Positions 56,285 through 64,000 of a DNA stretch of 64,000 nucleotides are shown here, piece by piece. Every line of letters begins with the position of its first letter. The stretch's first letter is position 1. The position numbers were made by a program, and so were the translations under genes. The stretch spans positions 868,001-932,000 of the forward strand of contig CAVPQK010000013.1 in the NCBI GenBank assembly GCA_963707465.1, in the 5' to 3' direction. The stretch is from Bog-159 sp963707465 (GTDB taxonomy: Bacteria > Acidobacteriota > Terriglobia > Bryobacterales > Bryobacteraceae). Below the pieces are notes generated by a model that saw nothing but the letters and a program-made list of their open reading frames with translations, was not told the DNA's origin and did not search any database.

Positions 56285-57444
56285 GCGGTGTGTTGAAAAA
56301 TGGCTATCCCGGTTCGCGACGGGAATTCCTGACCAGCGTAGCGGGCGCCGGCGGTGCGATGCTGATCGGGCCGGCATGTCTGAATGCGGCGACCGATGGA
56401 GTCGATGCGCGCGCGGCGCAGGTCATGTCCGGGACCATTGGCATCGACATGCACAACCATGTCTATCCCGCCGGAACTGAACCGCATCCGCAGCGTGGCC
56501 AGCCGCGGCCGCAGGAGGAGTCGCAGCAGGCTCCCGATCTTTTCGTGGCGGAAGAGATCAAACGGTCGGGGCTCACCGCCGTCTGTGCGAGTTTCGTGCT
56601 GGACTTCGCGCCAAACGAAAAGCCGGGCGATGCGCGCGACAACTTCCTTCACTGGCTGACGGCAGTCGACGCGCAGTTGGAAAAAGGGCACATTCACCGC
56701 GCGCTGAACATGAAGGACCTGCGGGCCGCGCACGATCATGGTCAGCCAACCATCGTCCAGACAGTCGAAGGGTCGCACTTCATCGAGGGCCACCTGGACC
56801 GGGTGGAAGAGGCGTACAAGCGCGGTTTGCGGCACCTTCAACTGCTTCACGAGCGAGACGACATGGTGATGCCGTTGGGCGACACCAACACCACCCCCGC
56901 TCACCTGGGTGGTTTGACGGCTTTTGGCGCGGAAGTGGTGAAGGAATGCAACCGGCTGGGGATCGTGGTGGACCTCGCGCACGCCAGCCACGAGACGGTG
57001 CTGGGTGCGTTGAAGGTGGCCACCCAGCCGGTAATTGTGTCCCACACGAGCCTCAACAGCCGCACGGGCGGGAACCCCAAAATGGCGGAAATGATGAAGC
57101 CACGGCTGATCAGCAAAGAACACGCGAAGGTCGTAGCCGATGCCGGCGGCGTGATCGGCGTGTGGACTCACCTGGCCAACTCGCTGAAAGAATTCGTGGA
57201 AAGCATCCAGGCGATGGTGGACGCGGTGGGCGTCGACCATGTTGGTATCGGCAGCGACACCGATCTACTCTCCTCGCGTGTGGGCCAAGGTACCAATAAG
57301 GCATGGCCGGGCCTGACAGGCGGATTCTTCCACGCGGTTGTCGGCGAAATGCTGCTCCAGGGCTTCACGCCCGACGAGATCGGTAAAGTCGGCGGCGGAA
57401 ACTTCTGCCGCGTCTTTGGCAAGGTTACGGCCGGCCACGCCTGA
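56281..57444 (+). CDS. Membrane dipeptidase (peptidase M19) with Tat leader
   Basis: 387 residues. 'GSRREFLTSVAGAGGAMLIG' is a twin-arginine leader. The amidohydrolase-fold body has 'GIDMHNHVYP' (first metal ligands), 'TIVQTVEGSHFI' (bridging Glu), 'IVVDLAHASHETV' and 'VIVSHTSLNSRTGGNPK' (His ligands) and 'VDHVGIGSDTDLLSS'. M19 enzymes hydrolyse dipeptides. The first motif is H-N-H rather than the usual H-x-D, a small deviation. Coupled by ATGA to the MauE-thioredoxin gene, which suggests they act together in the periplasm. Confidence 0.9.
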   Translation: MSGVLKNGYPGSRREFLTSVAGAGGAMLIGPACLNAATDGVDARAAQVMSGTIGIDMHNHVYPAGTEPHPQRGQPRPQEESQQAPDLFVAEEIKRSGLTAVCASFVLDFAPNEKPGDARDNFLHWLTAVDAQLEKGHIHRALNMKDLRAAHDHGQPTIVQTVEGSHFIEGHLDRVEEAYKRGLRHLQLLHERDDMVMPLGDTNTTPAHLGGLTAFGAEVVKECNRLGIVVDLAHASHETVLGALKVATQPVIVSHTSLNSRTGGNPKMAEMMKPRLISKEHAKVVADAGGVIGVWTHLANSLKEFVESIQAMVDAVGVDHVGIGSDTDLLSSRVGQGTNKAWPGLTGGFFHAVVGEMLLQGFTPDEIGKVGGGNFCRVFGKVTAGHA

Positions 57445-57452
57445 CGAATGGC

Positions 57453-60400
57453 TCAACTCCGTACGCTTACCGCGAAGAGCGCATGGTGGGCCAAAATGAA
57501 AAGAGTGCGACCCCCGGCGCCGCCGAAAACGATGTCGATGGGCCGCTCCGGTACGTCGATCCGGCCTATCGGCTTTCCCCCACGGTCATAAACAAAGATT
57601 TGGCCGTTGGCCACATAAACGTTGCCCTTCTGGTCGACAGCCACGCTTTCACCGCCGCGCTGGGCAAACGCCCGCAAATCGCTCAGCGTGCCGTCAGCGC
57701 CGACTAACGCACTGTACGTGACGTCTTCCGATTCGCTGCTGACATAGATGCGTTCGCCAGTGTTCGCGCTGAGGAAACCGTATGTGTCGAGGTTGTCCGA
57801 GAAACGCCACCCCGCCGTAGATCCCGCCGGCCCCTGCTGAAAAACGCGCCCCGCCGGCAGGAACACGCTGCCGTCCGCCGAAACATATTCCTTGGCTTTC
57901 GGAGTGGACACATCTTGCTGAAACATCTGCTCCAGCGTCGTGTAGGCGTATGTGCTGAAGTCCAGTTGGTCCTTGAATTCGCCATTGTTCCAGTAATTGA
58001 CCGGCAGAATCGCCCGCGCGCCTGAATGCGGTCCCGCTGGCTGAAGCGCCAGCACGGCGATCTGATCTGGCGGCGATCCGGGACGGAACGAATAGACCGT
58101 TCCCCCCGGTCCGGATGACGACACTACCAACAAGTTGCCGGCTTTATCGAACGCCAGGTTTACAGGGTCGAGCGGGCTATCGCGCTCGATCGTCAGTCCT
58201 TCGTCTGTCGACCAGCCATAGATGCGCTGCTCATGGTGATCGACGAAATAGAGCTTGCCGGAAGCATCCACGGCTGCGCCGGATATGGAAAAGAATCCGT
58301 CTTCCAGCTTCCGGACCCTCGCGCCTGGCTCCAGGACCGCGGATCCATCGCCGGCAGCGGGCGCACGCGGCGCGGCGGGAATGTCGAGGACCGCAAATTC
58401 CCGTTCGCGCGTCTCCAAGTGATGCGTCACATCCTCGATGGAATTTTCGTAAGGGAATTTGCTCACGCGCAGAAACGTGCCGCAGCCGTTTGGGTCGCAC
58501 GTGGCGTATCCGCTTTCGGCATTCACGTGCACATTGCGGAAGTGAATGTCCGCGGAATGAAAGAGACGAACCGCGGCTGGAAACGGCGCGCGCGAGCGCG
58601 TGACGCGATAAGCGTGATAATTGGCGATGGTGATGTTCTTCGACCAATCCAGCTCGAGCGACAAGGCTTCGGGACTCTCGCCGGCTTCCTCCTCGGTCTG
58701 CGGCGCGTTGATGTCCCAGTTCTCCACGTGATCGAACTTGATCTCGTTGCGAACATGGTGTTCGTTGGAAAGCTCGTAGACATGGCCGGGGGTCTTGGTG
58801 TCGGAGACATAGAATCCCGCTTGAGCGAAGGTGTCGGGAGTCCAGATGTCGGCGAAGGTCCCGCCGCCGCCGTGCGTAACCCACAGGCTGGGATACTGGC
58901 CGTCCCAGCGCTTGTGCAGGTCGGGATCGGCGGTGTGGTCGTTGTTGTAGGGATTCGTGCCGCTGCCGTGGCCGCCCAGGAAGCGCACGTCATCGATCAG
59001 CGAGCCGGCCCCCGCGCACCACAGCACGCCTACGGCGCGCGGATTGATCCCGCCCGTCGAGCACCCCGAAGCCGCTCAGGATGTTGGAACCGCCCGGCGG
59101 CGCGAAAATCAAGGCCTGCGGCGCACCTACGCCCTGATAGGCGGGCGTCTCGTCCGGAAGGTCGAACTGCGTCAGCGTGGGGTGCAGCCCGATGAGTACC
59201 GTTTCCGCTTTCAACGTGAGCGTGTCGCTGACCATGTAATGTCCGCTTGGAAAATAGAGCACGCGGTGCGCATCAATCGCTTTCCGGATGGCCAGTGTGT
59301 CGTCGGTTTTGCCGTCTCCGGCAACACCGAGCGCGTGGACGTTGACCCAATCTTCGGCGGGGGGCAGCGCCGGGATTGCGGGAGGCAATGGCGCGGGCAT
59401 GGTAGTCAGACTTGTGGCGTCGTAGACCATGCCGATGGCGCCGGTCATCCCCTCGCCCGGTAGGATCAGTCCCGTAGTTGAAATTCTTGATCCGGTACAC
59501 CGGGCCCTTTCCGGCGACCTTATTCCCGCTCTCGCGGAATCGTGCAAACACCGACACGTCTTTCAATACCGCGTTCTCGAAACCGATCTCATTCAGCGGA
59601 CTCTTCTCATTGCTGATGACCACGGCCGCGCTGGAGATATTCTCGAAGCGGCTGTCCTTGACCCACAATTGGTCGTAATACTGAGGATCGATATCGATGG
59701 CCACCGGGACGTTTCGAAACGTATCTCGAATCAGGGTGAGTCCGGCCTCGTGTTCGCGAATCGCAGCCTCGCGCTGATCCTGGAATACGGAATCGATCAG
59801 CGTAAACTGCCAGGCGGGCGAGGTCTTTTCGGTCAGAATTCCGTAACGTCCGCCATAAACGTGCAGATCCTCGCACTCGTTGCCGGCCTGGTTCAGTGCG
59901 GCGAGCCCGGATCCGATATGGAAATCCATGTGGCTGAGATAAGCATGTTGGGCCACGTGGAAGCGGATCGCGACCGCGGCCGGGTTGCCATCGCCGATCT
60001 CGAAATCGATGTTGCTCATGGCCGAATAGAAGGTGCCGGAATTGGCGTCGGCGATCTGGTTATTCGGGGGCACGCTGTCGGGCGGCGGAAACGGCACGCG
60101 GAAACCCGCCGCGAACGAGTGGCCGGGACGCGCGCCGGTGAACGTGACCATCACGCCCACGCCTTTCTGGAAACCCGGAGTGCTGGGCGGCAGGAGGAAG
60201 ATGGGGCGGGTCGCGCCGTATCCGATGATGCGCACCCCTGGCCATACGTAGACAGTTCGCGTCAGCCGGTATTGGCCGGCGGGCACAAAGACGATTCCTT
60301 CGCGAACGTTGTTTTCAGCCTTGTCGATGGCAGCCTGGAGCGCGGCGCTGTCGTCGGCGCCAGAGCCGATTTCGGGAGCCGCGAGATAAACCGCTTTGGG

Positions 60401-60502
60401 GTCATCCAGGCGCGTCGAGATCACCGATGCCGCGAAAGCAGCCGCGGCGACGCCGTGCAACAGCATGACGAGCAGTACATTCCTTCCGGTACGTGTGTGC
60501 AT
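57453..60502 (-). pseudogene. Pectate-lyase-3-like / beta-propeller protein with two frameshifts
   Basis: The reading starts at ATG 60502 with a signal peptide ('LLVMLLHGVAAAAFAAS') and a pectate-lyase-3-type beta helix ('DDSAALQAAIDKA', 'GIVFVPAGQYRLTRTVYVWPG'). At ~59470 one extra base shifts the frame after 'IKNFNYG', and the continuation 'LILPGEGMTGAIGMVYDA' leads into a second helix part ('GKTDDTLAIRKAIDAHRVLY'). At ~59055 another extra base shifts to the third frame ('INPRAVGVLWCAGAGSLIDD'). The last ~300 residues are an SMP-30/NHL-type propeller ('ISGAAVDASGKLYFVDHHEQ', 'LAFDKAGNLLVVSS', 'VAVDQKGNVYVAN'). Intact it would be a secreted protein of ~1015 residues, perhaps polysaccharide-related. 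Confidence 0.8.
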
Positions 60503-60541
60503 TGCCGTAACTTCGTTTTATCGCAAAACCATGCGGATAGT

Positions 60542-60547
60542 TATAAT
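60542..60547 (+). promoter_or_regulatory. -10 element (TATAAT) of the dienelactone hydrolase gene
   Basis: Perfect TATAAT 52 nt before ATG 60600, in the divergent region. No clear -35 box. Confidence 0.45.
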
Positions 60548-60599
60548 AGCGCCATGCGCCCGCGGTTCTGCCGCGCAATCGGGCGACGAGGAGGGAAGC

Positions 60600-61463
60600 A
60601 TGTGTGATCAGGATCATTTCGAAGAGGACCGGCAAAAGTATGAAGCTCGCGGCTTAGTGACGCGTAAGCAGTTCGGCGCCATGTTGGGAGCGGGCTTTGC
60701 CATGATGCTGCCGCGGGTGGCCAACGCCGTCACAGTCACCGAAACGGACGTCACCGTGACCACGCCGGATGGTAGCGCCGACTGTTACTTTGTGCATCCC
60801 GCGAGCGGCACAGCGGCTGGGGTTCTGGTTTGGCCCGACATCTTCGGGCTGCGCCCGGCGTTCCGCAGTATGGGCAAACGACTCGCCGAATCCGGGTATG
60901 CGGTACTCGTGGTGAATCCTTTCTACCGCGTCAAGAAAGCTCCGACCGCGGAAGCGGGCGCCGCAACGCCAATCCAGGATTTGATACCGCTCGCGCGAGC
61001 TCTGAACGAGACCACGCAAATGACCGATGCCCGCGCGTTCACCGGTTGGCTGGACGGGCAAAAATCGGTGGCAAAGAACCGGAAGATGGGCACTCAGGGT
61101 TATTGCATGGGTGGCCCGATGGCGTTTCGGACCGCCGCCGCGGTGCCCGAGCGCGTCGGAGCAGTCGCCTCGTTCCACGGCGGCGGACTGGTGACCGACG
61201 CGCCCAACAGTCCGCACCTGCAGGCCGCGAAGAGCAAGGCGCAATTCCTCATCGCGATCGCTGAAAATGACGACGCGCGCTCGCCCAACGACAAGACCGC
61301 CCTCAAGGAGACGTTTGCGAAGGCTGACCTGCCGGCGGAAATCGAAGTGTACGCTGGCGCCGCGCACGGGTGGTGTCCCCCGGATTCGAAGGTCTACAAC
61401 GAGCCCCAAGCCGAGAAGGCATGGAGCCGCCTGCTGGTGTTATACGGAAAAGCGCTGGCCTGA
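60600..61463 (+). CDS. Dienelactone hydrolase family protein with Tat-like leader
   Basis: 287 residues with the ribosome binding site GAGGAGGG. 'TRKQFGAMLGAGFAMMLPRV' after a 20-residue acidic start looks like a Tat/Sec leader, though the usual RR is TR. The alpha/beta-hydrolase domain has the DLH triad: Cys159 in 'TQGYCMGGPM', Asp in 'IAENDDARSP' and His in 'YAGAAHGWCPP'. Substrate unknown; periplasmic location inferred. Its end overlaps the convergent gene by 24 bp and a type A repeat follows 4 bp after the stop. Confidence 0.9.
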   Translation: MCDQDHFEEDRQKYEARGLVTRKQFGAMLGAGFAMMLPRVANAVTVTETDVTVTTPDGSADCYFVHPASGTAAGVLVWPDIFGLRPAFRSMGKRLAESGYAVLVVNPFYRVKKAPTAEAGAATPIQDLIPLARALNETTQMTDARAFTGWLDGQKSVAKNRKMGTQGYCMGGPMAFRTAAAVPERVGAVASFHGGGLVTDAPNSPHLQAAKSKAQFLIAIAENDDARSPNDKTALKETFAKADLPAEIEVYAGAAHGWCPPDSKVYNEPQAEKAWSRLLVLYGKALA

Positions 61464-62162
61464 ACAAGTGGGGCAGGCTCCCAGCCTGCGGCGGCCTCCC
61501 AGGCCGCCTCTTGCGGGGCGAGACCTGCCGTGTTTCCTTCTGTAGACAAGTACCGCCATCCGGGCCACCAGCAGCATCCCGATCGCGGCCGGCCAGAACG
61601 CCGCGCGCAGTGGCGCCACGCCGCCCGCGCCGAAAGCATACTCAAACTCAATCGACCTCTGCGCTACGTCCCGCTTCTGCCGCCTCACCACCAGCCCGTC
61701 CGCCGGACCCGCAAGGCAATTCACCAGGTATACGCTGACTTGCGGCAGGTGGTGATTCTCGAAGCGCAACTCATGCCCGCTGCGCGCTGTGTGCAGTTTC
61801 ATCCGGATCGTGCCCAATCCCTCCCGCATAGCTTCGAGGGTAGGAAAGTCGCTCTCGGTCAGCCACAGCGTCGCCGGTACACCATCCACACGCAGATCCA
61901 CCTCCCGTGCCACCCGCCCCGCGTAGGCCCGCTCTTCTCCCGCCGAAATGCGTCCATCGCGATCCTGGTCGATCATAGCCATCAAAACCGGCAGCGTCGC
62001 GATGCCCGGCGTCAACCGGATCTCCACGTTGATGCCCTCCGGCGTCACTCCGATCAAGGTGGCCTGCAGATACTCATCCAGCCGGTGGGCGCCGGCCGGA
62101 GGGGCGCTTGCGAGCCACGCGCACAGCACGACGAACAGCAGGGAAACTCTTCGCAGGTTCAT
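61440..62162 (-). CDS. Secreted protein with EF-hand-like motif, extended through a repeat
   Basis: 240 residues. Signal peptide 'VSLLFVVLCAWLASAPPAGA', then 'HRLDEYLQATLIGVTPEGIN', as in the periplasmic lead domain found before HupE/UreJ-type transporters. 'MIDQDRDGRISAGEERAYAG' is a canonical EF-hand loop (D-x-D-x-D-G). A single membrane segment ('AAFWPAAIGMLLVARMAVLV') near the C-terminus anchors it. The last ~30 residues come from a type A hairpin repeat and the reverse strand of the dienelactone gene, so they are probably not ancestral. ATGA overlap with the DUF3500 gene upstream. Confidence 0.72.
   Translation of the reverse strand: MNLRRVSLLFVVLCAWLASAPPAGAHRLDEYLQATLIGVTPEGINVEIRLTPGIATLPVLMAMIDQDRDGRISAGEERAYAGRVAREVDLRVDGVPATLWLTESDFPTLEAMREGLGTIRMKLHTARSGHELRFENHHLPQVSVYLVNCLAGPADGLVVRRQKRDVAQRSIEFEYAFGAGGVAPLRAAFWPAAIGMLLVARMAVLVYRRKHGRSRPARGGLGGRRRLGACPTCSGQRFSV
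61468..61510. repeat. Paired-hairpin repeat type A, copy 5
   Basis: Double stem-loop 4 bp after the dienelactone hydrolase stop and inside the open end of the convergent gene. Confidence 0.85.
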
Positions 62163-63214
62163 GGTCTGACAAGCTTCGCGCCGTAATCGTTGGTCGGGTC
62201 GCGGTAGATGGTGTGGATGTGATCGAGGTCGCCCTGCTGCGGTGCATACTCGATGATTACCGTTGGCCCCTGGACGCGGTAATACGCCAGGCCTCCGTTC
62301 TTTGTCGCTCCGCTCCAGGCGAAATACGTCTTCGGCAGGTTGGCCTTGATTTCCGCCATCTTTGCCGTCGCCGCCTCGTCATTGAGGATGCCGACCCACT
62401 CATGCACCACGTCCAGCAGCAGAGCCTGCTGACCCGCGTCTAACTCCGAAGCGGGGATGCCCTCCGGTTGGATCACTTTTCCGTCGGCGCCGGGCCCCAG
62501 CACCAGATCGGTCACTCGATAGTCGAGGATTGCGCGCTTTTGCTGCCCGGCGCTGAGCGCATTGATGAGCGCAAAACCCTTGTCGTTTTCGCGGCCCAGC
62601 GGCCGAATGGTCTGGCCGTTCAAGGTGTACTTCGCCGGTTGAGCTGCGGGCAAACTGGGGGTCATCACGGTGTGGGGGCCCACAACCGTCACGTTGATGG
62701 CCAGATGATGCCCGCCAAATTGAATCATCCACGGCTCGGTCGCCGATGGCGTTCCCAGGAGCGCCATGTAGTATTCATCCAGTCCGAACCGAACGCCTCC
62801 GCCAGGCCCGCCGCGACCGCCTCCCGGCCGGCCACCGGTCCGTCCGCCGCCCGCATTCTTCAGCACTTCATCACCGTTCATGATGTCGGTGACCTTCTGG
62901 TAGCCCTCGCGGCTCAGGGCCGCGGCGACCAGCGCAAGGGCCGCCTGGCGCTGCCGCGGCGTCATGTCGCCGAAGCGCATCCCATTGCGCTGAAAGATTC
63001 CGCTGGGCAAGTTGGACCAGCCGGTTCTTTGGGTGCTATTGAAGCCGAACGTGCATTGGGTCCGCTCCGCCGCGCTGAGTATCCCCAGGAACGCGTTAGC
63101 CGCCTCGACCACCTTCGCCGTTACGGTTCCGTTCGCCGGGGTTGCGGCCTGGGGAATTGCCGTCGCAGCCAAAGCGAGCGACAGGGCGCTCCATACAGGT
63201 CGACTCATTTGCAT
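62159..63214 (-). CDS. DUF3500 family secreted protein
   Basis: 351 residues from ATG 63214, which has AGGAGG 10 nt upstream. Signal peptide 'ALSLALAATAIPQAATP'. DUF3500 hallmarks: 'AANAFLGILSAAERTQ', 'FNSTQRTGWSNLPSGIFQRN', 'MTPRQRQAALALVAAAL', 'PWMIQFGGHHLAINVTV', 'YFAWSGATKNGGLAYYRVQG' and 'DHIHTIYRDPTNDYG'. A Gly/Arg-rich insert lies at ~125-145. Function unknown; exported by inference. Forms a coupled pair with the EF-hand-like gene. Confidence 0.92.
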   Translation of the reverse strand: MQMSRPVWSALSLALAATAIPQAATPANGTVTAKVVEAANAFLGILSAAERTQCTFGFNSTQRTGWSNLPSGIFQRNGMRFGDMTPRQRQAALALVAAALSREGYQKVTDIMNGDEVLKNAGGGRTGGRPGGGRGGPGGGVRFGLDEYYMALLGTPSATEPWMIQFGGHHLAINVTVVGPHTVMTPSLPAAQPAKYTLNGQTIRPLGRENDKGFALINALSAGQQKRAILDYRVTDLVLGPGADGKVIQPEGIPASELDAGQQALLLDVVHEWVGILNDEAATAKMAEIKANLPKTYFAWSGATKNGGLAYYRVQGPTVIIEYAPQQGDLDHIHTIYRDPTNDYGAKLVRP

Positions 63215-63317
63215 AGGGGCGGCCTCCTGATCGACGACTATACCAGCTTTCCTGGACGGTAGCTCCCGCCGAGGTCGAACGGAAATAAACTGAAAGGTAC
63301 TAGGATGCGGCCACCCC

Positions 63318-63827
63318 ATGCAGCCCCCTGATCTCACGATCTCAAGAATCGGACCCGAATCGGATGTCTTGCTCCGGAACTTATCTGAACTCTATTGCCA
63401 CGACATGTCGGAGTGGTTCGAGCTGGATACCGGCGCCGACGGACGCTATTCCTACGACACGGCCTCATTCTGGGCAAAAGGATATGATGCGTACTTGGCT
63501 AAGGTCGGCGACTCGATAGCAGGCTTTGCGCTCATCGGATCGGGCGACGAGTGGCTCGGCGATATTGGCGCACATGACGTTCACGAGTTCTTTGTTATGC
63601 GCAAGTATCGACGCCGTGGCATCGGCCGGAGCATGGCTACTTTTCTCTGGAATGAACGTCCAGGAGATTGGTTGGTCAGAGTATTAGAAGCCAACGCGCC
63701 GGCCATAACTTTTTGGCGGTGTGAGATCTCCATCTACTCCCTTGGCATTTATAGCGAGGAGCAGCGCACCGTCGGTGGACGTCCTTGGAGATTCTTCCGG
63801 TTCGTGTCGGGAGTCCGCCGGAAGTAG
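63318..63827 (+). CDS. GNAT family acetyltransferase
   Basis: 169 residues. 'GFALIGSGDEWLGDIGAHDV' and 'HEFFVMRKYRRRGIGRSMA' carry the acetyl-CoA-binding R-x-x-G-x-G/A loop, and 'LEANAPAITFWRCEI' the usual C-terminal helix and strand. Substrate unknown. Divergent from the DUF3500 gene; no strong ribosome binding site. Confidence 0.87.
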   Translation: MQPPDLTISRIGPESDVLLRNLSELYCHDMSEWFELDTGADGRYSYDTASFWAKGYDAYLAKVGDSIAGFALIGSGDEWLGDIGAHDVHEFFVMRKYRRRGIGRSMATFLWNERPGDWLVRVLEANAPAITFWRCEISIYSLGIYSEEQRTVGGRPWRFFRFVSGVRRK

Positions 63828-63839
63828 GGGAACAATGCC

Positions 63840-64000
63840 CTAGCCCACCACGCAGCTTCGACCCTGCCAGCCCACCTGAACTACCGCGCCATGCTCCACC
63901 AGGATGGGAACCGCTCGCTGCCCGCCAGTTAGCGCCTTCATGCGTTCGAGGGCGGCGGGGTCGGCCTCGACGTCGTATTCGACAAACTCGCAGCCTCTGG
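63840..64000 (-). CDS. Glutaredoxin-like protein (C-terminal part only)
   Basis: The frame enters at the right edge and ends at TAG 63842-63840. The 52 visible residues, 'RGCEFVEYDVEADPAALERM', then 'TGGQRAVPILVEHGAVVQVG' and 'WQGRSCVVG', follow the glutaredoxin pattern: strand, D-V-x-x-D, helix, 'VPI' cis-proline and a final glycine-rich turn. The redox motif (CxxC or Sec-containing) would be outside the window. It could belong to the glutaredoxin-like (seleno)protein families, which cannot be tested here. Confidence 0.7.
   Translation of the reverse strand, partial: RGCEFVEYDVEADPAALERMKALTGGQRAVPILVEHGAVVQVGWQGRSCVVG

Overview
The window is a GC-rich bacterial chromosome segment with short intergenic gaps. 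Its gene content suggests an Acidobacteriota member of the Bryobacterales/Solibacter type. This is an inference from family content: an SBBP-repeat/DUF11 secreted protein, an HTH plus PD40-propeller membrane regulator, DUF4097, DUF3500 and DUF885 proteins, a TMTC-like TPR membrane protein and the futalosine enzyme MqnC. Only MqnC, BshA, RapZ, HPF, RpoN, TyrS, GalT, DnaX, YbaB and RecR are housekeeping genes recognised with high confidence. No tRNA, rRNA, CRISPR array or intact insertion sequence is visible.

Layout. 1-10.5 kb: edge of a Ycf46-like AAA ATPase, SBBP protein, divergent HTH-PD40 regulator, mqnC, a lytic transglycosylase with a GAF-like partner. 10.5-13 kb: accessory patch with a PIN toxin-antitoxin pair, a gene fragment abutting a transposase remnant, an HTH/SEC-C protein and repeat-rich non-coding DNA. 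13-20.7 kb: a large uncharacterised protein, DUF711, TMTC-like protein, and a radical SAM gene whose apparent stop is an in-frame UGA giving a CUAEP tail. 20.7-26.6 kb: ECF sigma/anti-sigma/DUF4097 operon, hybrid kinase, ICMT-like methyltransferase, MarR. 26.9-38.6 kb: S10 peptidase, bshA, a coupled thiolase/OB-fold/aminotransferase operon, a class A beta-lactamase-like gene, SDR, class III aminotransferase and a frameshifted VOC gene. 38.6-47.8 kb, mostly minus strand: brnTA remnant, rapZ, hpf, rpoN, two MacB-like permeases separated by a GxxExxY cassette with 38-bp terminal inverted repeats, tyrS, galT. 47.9-50.5 kb: SRP RNA, dnaX, ybaB, recR. 50.6-64 kb: a second decayed toxin locus, APC permease, frataxin-like small protein, DUF885 peptidase, MauE-double-thioredoxin fusion with a dipeptidase, a doubly frameshifted pectate-lyase-like/propeller gene, dienelactone hydrolase, DUF3500, GNAT, and the end of a glutaredoxin-like gene.

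Three genome-wide habits show through. (1) Paired-hairpin repeats of three sequence types sit at gene ends and often contribute the stop codons. (2) Many genes have a -10 hexamer 6-9 nt before the start codon and no Shine-Dalgarno sequence, which points to frequent leaderless transcripts. (3) Two toxin genes carry internal deletions while their antitoxins remain intact. The strongest single observation is the probable selenoprotein at 19209-20585, which a standard gene caller would end 12 codons early.
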